From an uncultured Litoreibacter sp. (GTDB lineage: Bacteria > Pseudomonadota > Alphaproteobacteria > Rhodobacterales > Rhodobacteraceae), in NCBI GenBank assembly GCA_947504205.1, contig CANNGL010000005.1, forward strand, positions 180,751 through 244,750: a DNA stretch of 64,000 nt, written 5' to 3'. A program made the position numbers and the translations under genes. How positions within the stretch are numbered: position 1 is the first letter of the stretch; every line of letters starts with the position of its first letter. Positions 43,383-52,322 of the stretch are shown one piece after another. Below the pieces are notes generated by a model. It was not told the origin of the DNA. It saw only the letters and a program-made list of their open reading frames with translations, and made no database searches.

Positions 43383-45932
43383 ATGGCAGCTCCGAGTTCA
43401 CACATGCATCTCTACCGCACAGCAGTTCTGGTGGGCCTTGCAGCGCTGATCGCTCTGTTTGTTGCGATGAGCATTTCGCTCCTTTTTCAGCTGCGGGATT
43501 TGCAAACCTCCGAAGGCGAAAGCATGCAGTGGAGCATCACTCAGGTCGACACCGAGTTGGCCAGTTTTCACGCAGCGCTGTCCACTGAGATTGGTAAAAC
43601 GCCGCCGGACATTGATGAGATCAAACTGCGGTTGGACATTGTTTTGAACCGGTTGGATATCCTGCAATCTGGTCGTGCGGCTGCGGTGCTGTCAGAGAAT
43701 GCGCGCTCCTCTGACATGCTGGCGCAACTTTTGGACTATGCGAACCGCATTGCGGCGATTTCTGACAAAGCGGGTGATCCGACGTCGGGAGATCTCGATG
43801 AGCTTCTCGCGTTGACGCAGAGTGCGCGACCGTTGGGGCGTCAGCTGGCGCTATCGGGATTGCGTGCCACGGCTCGACAAGCCGAGGTTCGACGCGCCGA
43901 GTTTGCGCAGCAATTGCGCTGGACCGGCAGTGTGGCAATCGCACTGCTGTTGTTGATGGTCTGCCTGCTGCTTGTTCTCAACACGATGCTTAAACGTGCT
44001 GATGCACGCGACCGGGCGCTTTTGATCTCTTCGCGTAAGCTCGCCTCCACGGTGTCGGCTTCGCTGGATGCGATCATTGCGATGGACGAGGACGGGAAGA
44101 TCGTGGATTTCAACGAAGCGGCGGAAGATATGTTTGGCTGGTCTGCGGAAGAAATTCTGGGTCGCGATGTGATTGGAACGATTATCCCTTCCAGCACCGA
44201 AAAACCAAGATTGAAAGAAATGGCCCACCCCGCGCAAGGCGAGGCTGCGGGATCAACTGACAAACGTCGACACGAAATCAGCGCGTGCCGAAAGACCGGC
44301 GAAGCGTTTCCAGTGGAGCTGAACATTACGTCCTTCATGGAGGAAGGTGATCTCAAGTTCGTCATGTATCTGCGCGACATCACTGCGCGGAAAGCCAATG
44401 AGCAAAAGTTGATAGATGCTCGTGTCCGAGCCGAACAGACGGACAGGGCGAAGTCGAAATTTCTGACGATCATGAGCCACGAAATGAGGACGCCACTCAA
44501 CGGTGTGTTGGGTGTTTTGGACTTACTCAAGACTAAAAAACTGACATCGGAACAATCGCGTTATCTCGATATCGCGATTGCGTCGAGCGAAGTGCTATTG
44601 GAGCATGTGAATGAAACGCTCGATGTCACGCGCGCTGAAACGGGTGATTTGGTTCTCGTGCCAAGCCACTGTGAATTGGATGTTTTGATCGCCAACATAG
44701 CCGATGTCCTGCGGCCTCTCGCGGCTGAGAAAGGTCTGGAGCTTGTTCAGAGTGTGGAGGCGATTGAGGCGCAGTTTTTTTGGGGGGATGGGAACCGTAT
44801 TCGCCAGATTCTGACAAATCTGGTGGGCAATGCGATCAAGTTCACCGAACACGGTCAGGTTTCGATATCCGTGCGCGCTGAGCATGACATTGAGACCTCG
44901 GAAATCTGGATTGGTGTCACAGATACTGGCCCCGGTATTCCCCCCGATCTGCAAGACAGGATATTTGACGATTTTGCTGCGTTCGCAGAGCCGAACGGTC
45001 GCCAGTCCAGAGGTGACGGGTTGGGGTTGGCTATTTCAAAACAGATCGCGCAGCGCATGGGTGGAGATATTTCGCTTCAAAAGAGTGACGACAGCGGCAG
45101 TGTCTTTTGCTTATATCTCAAGCTTCCGAATGTGCTGCCCGGCGAGACCGCTCAAGCGACGAATGAGATTGAGCTTGTGGCGGCGGGCGCGGACACGGTG
45201 GAGAAACACATCCTGATCGTGGAAGACAATGCGATCAACCGAAATGTTCTGTGCGAGATGCTTGTGGGCATGGGGCACGACGTAGCGACAGCTTCTGACG
45301 GCTTGGACGCGATGACGATGTCGGATCAATCTCGTTTTGATGTGATTTTCATGGATATCAGCATTCCACATCTGGATGGCATCGAAGTGACCCGCCGCAT
45401 CCGAGGCGGGGACGGGCCAAATCGAGCAACACCGATCGTCGGTGTGACAGCGCATGGGCAAGACGAGTATCGTGCCATTGCGGTTGAGGCAGGGATGAGC
45501 CGGTTTCATACCAAGCCCATCCGCTATGCCGAGCTTGGTCAGATATTATCATCGATTGGGTCCGACACGACGGCTCAGGAACCAATGATAGATCGCGGTG
45601 GCGCACTTCAGGAGCTGTACAACGCGCTTGGTTCTGAAAAGACACGATCGGTCGTCGCTGAGTTCGAAGAACAGTTGCAAGAGTTCTTACAGGGTTTGGA
45701 GCGCGAACCTCAGGCAAATGGAGCCATGGGCCTGGCGAAACAGGCTCACAACCTGAAGGGCGCTGCCGCCATGCTGGGATTTTCAGAGTTGGAGACACTC
45801 CTTGCAGAGTATGAAGGCCCCACAACTGAGCAACGATCAGCCCATGAGTCCAAACTGGCTGGGCGGCTGGGTAAGATCGCAAAGCAAGTGGTTTCGGATG
45901 CAGAGGTGATGCTCGATAAGTTTGGCCAGTGA
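43383..45932 (+). CDS. Hybrid sensor histidine kinase (PAS-HisKA-HATPase-REC-HPt)
   Basis: An 849-residue membrane kinase of GacS/BarA layout. TM helices lie at ~13-35 and ~181-202, flanking a ~145-residue helical periplasmic domain. A PAS domain follows at ~215-335 (DAIIAMDEDGKIVDFNEAAE), then HisKA with H366 (IMSHEMRTPLNG), HATPase with NLVGNAIKF (N483) and DTGPGIP, a receiver with D658 (VIFMDISIPHLDG) and an HPt domain with H789 (QAHNLKGAAAML). Phosphate would run H366-D658-H789 to the divergent NarL-type regulator's D54. The ligand is unknown; the adjacent exported SUOX-fold protein is a candidate sensor component. Confidence 0.94.
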   Translation: MAAPSSHMHLYRTAVLVGLAALIALFVAMSISLLFQLRDLQTSEGESMQWSITQVDTELASFHAALSTEIGKTPPDIDEIKLRLDIVLNRLDILQSGRAAAVLSENARSSDMLAQLLDYANRIAAISDKAGDPTSGDLDELLALTQSARPLGRQLALSGLRATARQAEVRRAEFAQQLRWTGSVAIALLLLMVCLLLVLNTMLKRADARDRALLISSRKLASTVSASLDAIIAMDEDGKIVDFNEAAEDMFGWSAEEILGRDVIGTIIPSSTEKPRLKEMAHPAQGEAAGSTDKRRHEISACRKTGEAFPVELNITSFMEEGDLKFVMYLRDITARKANEQKLIDARVRAEQTDRAKSKFLTIMSHEMRTPLNGVLGVLDLLKTKKLTSEQSRYLDIAIASSEVLLEHVNETLDVTRAETGDLVLVPSHCELDVLIANIADVLRPLAAEKGLELVQSVEAIEAQFFWGDGNRIRQILTNLVGNAIKFTEHGQVSISVRAEHDIETSEIWIGVTDTGPGIPPDLQDRIFDDFAAFAEPNGRQSRGDGLGLAISKQIAQRMGGDISLQKSDDSGSVFCLYLKLPNVLPGETAQATNEIELVAAGADTVEKHILIVEDNAINRNVLCEMLVGMGHDVATASDGLDAMTMSDQSRFDVIFMDISIPHLDGIEVTRRIRGGDGPNRATPIVGVTAHGQDEYRAIAVEAGMSRFHTKPIRYAELGQILSSIGSDTTAQEPMIDRGGALQELYNALGSEKTRSVVAEFEEQLQEFLQGLEREPQANGAMGLAKQAHNLKGAAAMLGFSELETLLAEYEGPTTEQRSAHESKLAGRLGKIAKQVVSDAEVMLDKFGQ

Positions 45933-46142
45933 GTGCTTTTGCCGGGTGAGGAGTGCTACGACAAAATGGCTGCTCCCGATATCTGGAACAGCGCGATGTT
46001 GACCGGTCCATGACTTCATGTCAGCGTCTCATGTTTAGCACGGAGACAGTTTTGTTAACTTATCTGACCCGCAGAACATATCGCTCCGATGAACACCGGG
46101 AGCTGCTGCGAGGTCAGTTATACGCCGACACGCGTTTTATCG

Positions 46143-46847
46143 ATGAATAGTGGTTTATGCTCTCGCCGATTTGTCTTGGCTGGGCTGGCAGGGCTTGCCG
46201 CACAGTCTTCGTTGGCAGGTGATCTACCCATCGTGTTCGCTGCGGCAAGCCTGAAAGCCGTTCTCGATGACATCTTGTCCGGGCAGAATGTTGCTATCTC
46301 CTATGGCGGGAGCGGTCTTCTGGCGCGGCAAATCTCGCTGGGCGCTCCGGCTGATTTATTTATCTCAGCCAATGTCGAATGGATGGATGCTGTTTCCGGC
46401 GTCGCCATTCCAGATACCCGACGCGACCTGCTGTCGAACCGCCTGGCCTTGGTCGGTCGAGGTTCGGGCCACTTGGACAAGCTAAACGACACTGACAGGA
46501 TCGTAACGGGTCTGACTGATGCGGTTCCGCTTGGGCAATACACAAAGACTGCGCTGCAAAATCTGGGCCATTGGGAACGATTGAGCCCGAACCTGATTGA
46601 GGTAGAAAACTCTCAATTGGCGCTGGCTTATGTTCTGAGAGGTGAAGTCCCTTTTGGGCTGTTGTACAGCTCGGACATTGTTGGTCAGGATGATTTGAAA
46701 GTATTGCAGGTCTTACCTGAAACCTCCCATCCCCCCATCCGGTATCCCATGGTTTTGTTGTCGGAGCGGGCACGCTCGATCTATGAGATGTTGCTGAGCG
46801 AACGTGCGCGTCGTCTGTTCAACGCATATGGGTTTGGGGTGATCTGA
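46143..46847 (+). CDS. modA: Molybdate-binding periplasmic protein ModA
   Basis: A 234-residue binding protein. A leader CSRRFVLAGLAGLAAQSSLA precedes the ModA core: VFAAASLKAVLDDIL (oxyanion-binding Ser), SYGGSGLLARQISLGAPADL, and ENSQLALAYVLRGEVPFGLLY. It delivers molybdate to ModBC. ATG 46143 lacks a clear ribosome site. An in-frame ATG at 46089 would add 18 odd residues before the leader, so 46143 is preferred with caution. Two bases separate its stop from modB. No obvious ModE box was seen upstream. Confidence 0.9.
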   Translation: MNSGLCSRRFVLAGLAGLAAQSSLAGDLPIVFAAASLKAVLDDILSGQNVAISYGGSGLLARQISLGAPADLFISANVEWMDAVSGVAIPDTRRDLLSNRLALVGRGSGHLDKLNDTDRIVTGLTDAVPLGQYTKTALQNLGHWERLSPNLIEVENSQLALAYVLRGEVPFGLLYSSDIVGQDDLKVLQVLPETSHPPIRYPMVLLSERARSIYEMLLSERARRLFNAYGFGVI

Positions 46848-46848
46848 G

Positions 46849-47529
46849 ATGTTGGGTTTAGGTGAGCAAGAGTGGATGGCCGTAGCGTTGTCGCTGAAGG
46901 TGTCGTTCTGGGCCACGATCTGCTGTTTGCCGGTTGCACTTTGGATCGCGTTTGTGCTGGCGCGGAAGGACTTCTTTGGAAAGTCCGTGCTCAACGCTTT
47001 GACCTTCTTGCCATTGGTCATGCCGCCGGTGGTGACAGGGTATCTTTTGCTCATGACGTTTGGGACCCAAGGGCTTGTCGGGTCTGCCTTGCAAAACATC
47101 GGGATCGTATTTGCCTTCCGCTGGACCGGCGCGGCGCTAGCGGCTGCGGTTATGGCGCTACCTCTTATGGTTCGGGCGATGCGTCTTGGATTTGAGGCAA
47201 TCGACCCGCGTCTGGAAGAAGCTGCACAGTCGCTTGGTGGATCGCCATTCTGGGTTTTCGTCAGTGTCACCCTGCCGCTGAGCGGTCCGGCAATTTTGGC
47301 TGCGATGGTTCTCGGTTTCGCGAAGGCATTGGGCGAATTTGGAGCAACAATTACCTTTGTCGCCGCTATTCCTGGAGAGACACAAACGCTACCCACTGCC
47401 ATCTATAGCTTTCTGCAAATACCGGGGGGTGAAACGGCTGCTGTTCCGCTTGTGATCATTTCGATAGGTATTGCTTTGGTGGCTGTGCTGGCCTCCGAGT
47501 GGTTGGCATCACGGATGCGCAAAAGATGA
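46849..47529 (+). CDS. modB: Molybdate ABC transporter permease ModB
   Basis: A 226-residue inner-membrane permease with five predicted helices. Typical ModB motifs are LNALTFLPLVMPPVVTGYLLL, the EAA loop EEAAQSLGGSPFWVFVSVTLP (key part EEAAQSLGGS) near 123, and GFAKALGEFGATITFVAAIPG. It overlaps modC by ATGA. With ModA and ModC it imports molybdate, needed for the cofactor of formate dehydrogenase if that enzyme uses Mo. Confidence 0.93.
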   Translation: MLGLGEQEWMAVALSLKVSFWATICCLPVALWIAFVLARKDFFGKSVLNALTFLPLVMPPVVTGYLLLMTFGTQGLVGSALQNIGIVFAFRWTGAALAAAVMALPLMVRAMRLGFEAIDPRLEEAAQSLGGSPFWVFVSVTLPLSGPAILAAMVLGFAKALGEFGATITFVAAIPGETQTLPTAIYSFLQIPGGETAAVPLVIISIGIALVAVLASEWLASRMRKR

Positions 47530-48623
47530 GCCTTGTCGCGCATATCAGCCATCGCTTCGATGGTTTCGAGCTGGATGCCGAGCTGAAGATGAAGGCTGGG
47601 GTCACGGCGCTTTCAGGGCCATCCGGTGCGGGCAAGACGACAATTATCAGGGCCATCGCGGGGCTATTTGCTCCTGAAAAAGCGCATATCGAGGTGGATG
47701 GTCAGGTCTTGACCGATACGGACCGGTCGACTTTCGTGCCACCTCACAAAAGGCGCATTGGATTGGTGTTTCAGGATGCTCGTCTGTTCCCGCATTTGTC
47801 GGTCGAGAAAAACTTGCTCTATGGGCAAAGGTTTTCCGCACGAAAGCGCGAAGTGGCACCCATTGCTGACATGCTCGGTATCTCTGAACTTCTCCAGCGG
47901 AGGCCAGGATCTCTTTCCGGCGGTGAAACGCAGCGGGTCGCCTTGGGGCGCGCTCTGCTTTCAGACCCGCAACTTCTTTTGATGGATGAGCCCCTGGCCG
48001 CACTGGACGATGAGCGAAAGGCGGTGATTTTGCCTTATCTCGAACGCATACGGTCCGAAGGAGGGCCACCGATATTGTATGTGTCTCATGCCATGGATGA
48101 GATATTGCGATTGGCGGATAATATCGTTCTCTTGCGAAACGGAAGAACGGTGCGATCCGGGGAGCTGAGCGAGATATTGTCCGATCCAGCGGCGGTGCCT
48201 GATCTGGGGCCGCGCGCGGCGGGCGCTTTGCTCAAGGCCCGGTTGGTCAAGCGGGATGCTGGCGACGGCGTGTCCGAGCTGGAAACATCGGCCGGCAAGT
48301 TATACCTCCCAATTCGGCCGGAACAGGAGGGTGCGATGATGCGCGTTCGGATCTCTGCCTCCGATGTGATGTTGAGCCGTGATCGACCAGACAAGATATC
48401 GGCTCTGAATATTCTGAAAGCAGAGATTACCAGCATCCATGAAGGGCAGGGGCCGGGTGTTGCCGTGGCATTAACCTCTGGAAGCGACCGCCTTTTGGCC
48501 AGAATTACACGGCGCTCTGCAAAACTGATGGGACTCAGGGCTGGTATGAGTTGTTATGCGGTCATCAAGTCAGTTTCGGTTGCACCGGGCGATATTCTTA
48601 CGGATCGGAACACGACGATATGA
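47526..48623 (+). CDS. modC: Molybdate ABC transporter ATP-binding protein ModC
   Basis: A 365-residue ABC ATPase: Walker A GPSGAGKTT near 31-39, signature LSGGETQRVALGRAL, Walker B LLLMDEPLAALD, and H-loop YVSHAMDE. The C-terminal ~75 residues form the Mop/TOBE oxyanion-binding domain (NILKAEITSIHEGQGPGVAV), which allows molybdate feedback. ATG 47526 overlaps the modB stop. Its own stop overlaps the ATG of the next, metabolically unrelated gene. Confidence 0.93.
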   Translation: MSLVAHISHRFDGFELDAELKMKAGVTALSGPSGAGKTTIIRAIAGLFAPEKAHIEVDGQVLTDTDRSTFVPPHKRRIGLVFQDARLFPHLSVEKNLLYGQRFSARKREVAPIADMLGISELLQRRPGSLSGGETQRVALGRALLSDPQLLLMDEPLAALDDERKAVILPYLERIRSEGGPPILYVSHAMDEILRLADNIVLLRNGRTVRSGELSEILSDPAAVPDLGPRAAGALLKARLVKRDAGDGVSELETSAGKLYLPIRPEQEGAMMRVRISASDVMLSRDRPDKISALNILKAEITSIHEGQGPGVAVALTSGSDRLLARITRRSAKLMGLRAGMSCYAVIKSVSVAPGDILTDRNTTI

Positions 48624-51600
48624 GTTGGCAATTCTGGGTTGATCGGGGCGGCACCTTTACGGATGTCGTTGCCAAAGCCCCTGACGGCGCGCTTTCGACA
48701 CTCAAGCTGCTGAGTGAAAACCCACAGCACTATCAAGACGCTGCGGTCGAGGGCATACGACGGGCGCTTGACCTGAGCCCGGACGATCCTCTTTCTGAAG
48801 AAGACATAGGCGCAGTGAAGATGGGTACAACCGTCGCTACCAACGCCTTGCTGGAGCGGAAGGGTGACAAGACCCTCCTGTTGATAACGGAAGGTCTGAA
48901 GGACCTGCTGAAAATTGGGTATCAAAACCGACCTCAGCTTTTTGAACTTCAAATCAATCGACCGTCCGTACTTTATGCCGATGTCGCTGAAGTGCCCGGG
49001 CGTCTGGACGCTGCAGGCTTGGAAATTGCTCCGCTGAATGAAGCTAGAGCACGGGAAGCACTGCGAGCCGCCTATGACGATGGCATTCGCTCCGTCGCTG
49101 TCGCGTTCATGCATGCCTATCTCAACCCGTCTCACGAAATACGTATCGGACAGATTGCGCGCGATATTGGATTCACACAGATTTCTCTATCCAGCGAGAC
49201 CTCGAAGCTGATCAAATTGGTCGGGCGCGGCGACACCACTGTTGTCGATGCCTATCTCTCGCCCATCCTGCGGCGCTATGTCGATCAGGTTGCAAGTGCG
49301 CTGGGCGGCGGACAGCCTGCGGACAAACGGCTGTTTTTCATGCAGTCGAATGGGGGCCTCACGCAGGCGCGGTTGTTTCAGGGGCGTGACGCAATCCTTT
49401 CGGGACCGGCGGGTGGTGTCGTGGGCATGGTCAAAACAGCCGAGGCCGCTGGTTTTGACAAGCTGATAGGGTTCGATATGGGCGGCACGTCGACTGACGT
49501 ATGCCATTATTCGGGCGAATATGAGCGCAGCTTCGAAACCCAAGTTGCGGGTGTGCGAATGCGGGCCCCGATGATGAATATCCATACGGTTGCTGCAGGC
49601 GGTGGCTCGATCCTGACCTTTCGCGATGGTCGCTATCAGGTCGGCCCGGAAAGTGCTGGGGCCAGTCCCGGACCAGCGTGTTACCGACGTGGTGGCCCGC
49701 TGACAGTGACCGATTGCAACGTCATGCTTGGCACGCTCAACCCGGATCACTTTCCACCGATATTTGGTCCGGATGCTGACCAGCCTCTCGACGTGGCGAC
49801 CGTGCAGGAAAAGTTCAACCGACTTGCCGCTGAAATCGCTGCTGAAACCGGACGAGAGCAGCTAAGTGCCACAGAGACCGCAGAGGGATTCCTGAAGATT
49901 GCGGTTCAAAATATGGCACGAGCGATCAAAAAGATCAGTGTGGAGCGTGGTTATGATGTCACCAGATATACACTGAACTGCTTTGGTGGGGCTGGCGGGC
50001 AACATGCCTGTCTCGTCGCCGATGCCCTGCGCATGAAAACGGTTTTTATCCATCCCTTTGCAGGCGTTTTGTCCGCCTTCGGTATGGGGCTTGCCGACGT
50101 CAGGGCGTTGCGGGAGGCACAGTTTGACCGACCGGCCACCGATGTTGATGCCGCCGGAGACCGGCTCGATGAGATGGCAAAGGACGCAACCTCGGAAGTC
50201 GCCTCGCAAGGTGTCGATGCCGCGCAGATATCCGTAACGCGCCGCGCGCATCTGCGTTATCCGGGGGCGCATCAAAGCCTTGCGGTGACATTCGGGTCCA
50301 CAGCGCAAATGGTGGCGGAGTTTGAGACAGCACACCAGACAAGATACGGATTTGCGGCCCGCACCGACGACGTTCTGATCGAAATGTTGAGCGTTGAAGC
50401 GGTGGGCGCAGGCGATCACCTCCAGGTCTCTAAGGACGCGAAGACCGGGGGCGTCCCTGAGCCAAGTGCTTTCGTCACTCTTGCATGCGGGCCTTCACCA
50501 CTGTTCCAACGTGACAACCTGAAACCCGGGCAAGTCGTGAAAGGGCCTGCGATTATCACCGAAGCGACCGGCACCAACGTTGTCGAAGCAGGATGGACCG
50601 GCGAGCTGGATGTCGGCGGAAACTTGATTTTGCGGCGCACAGAAGAGATCGATACCGATAGCGCCTTGGGCACAGAAGCTGACCCTGTGATGCTCGAAGT
50701 GTTCAACAACCTGTTCATGTCTATCGCAGAGCAGATGGGGTCCACGCTTCAAAACACCTCTTATTCGGTAAATATCAAGGAGCGTCTCGACTTTTCCTGC
50801 GCGCTATTTGATGCGACGGGCGCTTTGGTGGCGAATGCGCCGCATGTGCCGGTCCACTTGGGCTCGATGTCTGACAGTGTTCGAAAAGTGGCCGAGTTGA
50901 ATGCGGGTCAGATGCGTCCCGGCGATGCGTTCATGCTGAATGCACCGTTCAACGGCGGCACTCATTTGCCAGATGTCACTGTGATCACCCCGGTTTTTGA
51001 CCCGAATGGAGACGACATTCTGTTTTACGTCGGATCCCGCGGCCACCATGCGGATATTGGTGGTCGAACTCCCGGCTCTGCCCCTCCTGACAGTGTGCAT
51101 ATCGAGGAAGAAGGCGTCGTCATCGACAATTTCAGGATCGTCGAGCAAGGCACATTTTTGGAGGAGAAGACCCGCAGGCTTCTGGCCTCCGGCAAATATC
51201 CATGTCGGAACATTAACGAGAACATCAAGGATCTCGAAGCGCAGATCGCGGCCAATGCGACGGGCATCAAAGAAGTCCACCGCATGATCGCCAATTTCGG
51301 GCTTGAGACGGTGCTGGCCTACATGACCCACGTGCAAAACAACGCTGAAGCATCGGTGCGCCGGGTTATCACCCAACTCAAAGACGGGACATTCACGTAT
51401 CCGCTTGATTTCGGCCAACAGATCAAGGTCACGGTGCGTGTTGATGCGGAAAACGGCGCGGCTGAGATCGACTTCACCGGTACGTCGCCTCAAGGGCCTA
51501 ACAATTACAACGCCCCGCGCGCTATCTGCAATGCTGTCGTGCTCTATGTTTTTCGAACTTTGGTCGGCAGCGACATTCCGTTGAACGAAGGATGCCTCAA

Positions 51601-52207
51601 GCCGCTGAAAATTACCGCGCCAAAAGGATCGATGATCAACCCTGAATACCCGGCGGCGGTCATAGCGGGAAACACGGAAGTCAGTCAAAATATCTGCGAC
51701 TGCTTGATCGGTGCCTTGGGCGTCATGGCGGGGTCGCAGGCCACGATGAACAACTTCGTCTGGGGCAACGACAATTTTCAGAACTACGAGACAATTGCAG
51801 GAGGATCAGGTGCTGGGCCGGGTTTCGACGGAACATCTGCGACCCAAGTTCACATGACCAACACGCTGATGACCGATCCTGAAGTCCTTGAAACCAGATT
51901 TCCTGTCCGTGTCGAAGAATTCTCAATTCGAGACGGGTCGGGTGGCGCTGGTCGCTGGCATGGTGGGGATGGCGCGCGTCGAGTCCTGCGTTTTCTAGAC
52001 GATGTGACCGTGACGACCCTGTGCTCTCATCGGGTTGTTCCGCCGTTTGGTGGCGATGCAGGACAGCCGGGGCAGGTTGGCGCCGATACGGTTATTCGTT
52101 CCGATGGGTCGCGCGAACCGCAGGCCGGAAACACGGAAGTTCAACTCAGAGCGGGCGATGCATTTGAAATGCTGACACCGGGTGGTGGTGGCTGGGGTGC
52201 CACCTGA
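48620..52207 (+). CDS. 5-oxoprolinase / hydantoinase A-B fusion
   Basis: A 1195-residue ATP-dependent enzyme joining HyuA-type (residues ~1-680) and HyuB-type (~690-1190) halves. HyuA begins WVDRGGTFTDVVA and shows MGTTVATNALLERKG, GFDMGGTSTDVCHY and AAGGGSILTF. HyuB shows LDFSCALFD, GTHLPDVTVITPVF, HHADIGGRTPGS and the glycine-rich C-terminus TPGGGGWG. The single-chain form is typical of 5-oxoprolinase, which opens 5-oxoproline to glutamate. Hydantoinase activity is the alternative. ATG 48620 overlaps the modC stop, so it is translationally coupled to molybdate uptake genes. Confidence 0.92.
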   Translation: MSWQFWVDRGGTFTDVVAKAPDGALSTLKLLSENPQHYQDAAVEGIRRALDLSPDDPLSEEDIGAVKMGTTVATNALLERKGDKTLLLITEGLKDLLKIGYQNRPQLFELQINRPSVLYADVAEVPGRLDAAGLEIAPLNEARAREALRAAYDDGIRSVAVAFMHAYLNPSHEIRIGQIARDIGFTQISLSSETSKLIKLVGRGDTTVVDAYLSPILRRYVDQVASALGGGQPADKRLFFMQSNGGLTQARLFQGRDAILSGPAGGVVGMVKTAEAAGFDKLIGFDMGGTSTDVCHYSGEYERSFETQVAGVRMRAPMMNIHTVAAGGGSILTFRDGRYQVGPESAGASPGPACYRRGGPLTVTDCNVMLGTLNPDHFPPIFGPDADQPLDVATVQEKFNRLAAEIAAETGREQLSATETAEGFLKIAVQNMARAIKKISVERGYDVTRYTLNCFGGAGGQHACLVADALRMKTVFIHPFAGVLSAFGMGLADVRALREAQFDRPATDVDAAGDRLDEMAKDATSEVASQGVDAAQISVTRRAHLRYPGAHQSLAVTFGSTAQMVAEFETAHQTRYGFAARTDDVLIEMLSVEAVGAGDHLQVSKDAKTGGVPEPSAFVTLACGPSPLFQRDNLKPGQVVKGPAIITEATGTNVVEAGWTGELDVGGNLILRRTEEIDTDSALGTEADPVMLEVFNNLFMSIAEQMGSTLQNTSYSVNIKERLDFSCALFDATGALVANAPHVPVHLGSMSDSVRKVAELNAGQMRPGDAFMLNAPFNGGTHLPDVTVITPVFDPNGDDILFYVGSRGHHADIGGRTPGSAPPDSVHIEEEGVVIDNFRIVEQGTFLEEKTRRLLASGKYPCRNINENIKDLEAQIAANATGIKEVHRMIANFGLETVLAYMTHVQNNAEASVRRVITQLKDGTFTYPLDFGQQIKVTVRVDAENGAAEIDFTGTSPQGPNNYNAPRAICNAVVLYVFRTLVGSDIPLNEGCLKPLKITAPKGSMINPEYPAAVIAGNTEVSQNICDCLIGALGVMAGSQATMNNFVWGNDNFQNYETIAGGSGAGPGFDGTSATQVHMTNTLMTDPEVLETRFPVRVEEFSIRDGSGGAGRWHGGDGARRVLRFLDDVTVTTLCSHRVVPPFGGDAGQPGQVGADTVIRSDGSREPQAGNTEVQLRAGDAFEMLTPGGGGWGAT

Positions 52208-52322
52208 GCATCAAATGCAACGGTCCCAGACAAGGGAAGTTGAAGGCTTCTCGGATCGAAAAACGTGTGTTAATGTTCTGAAATAACAAACCAAAAACAA
52301 AAAAAATTGAGCAGGTTTGACA

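Noticed and set aside
46020-46142. Molybdate-responsive site (ModE box or Moco riboswitch) before modA
   Set aside because: No palindrome close to the ModE consensus and no recognisable riboswitch helices.
50804-51688. 294-codon open frame antisense to the 5-oxoprolinase gene
   Set aside because: Fully covered by the oxoprolinase coding sequence and without a supporting start site.
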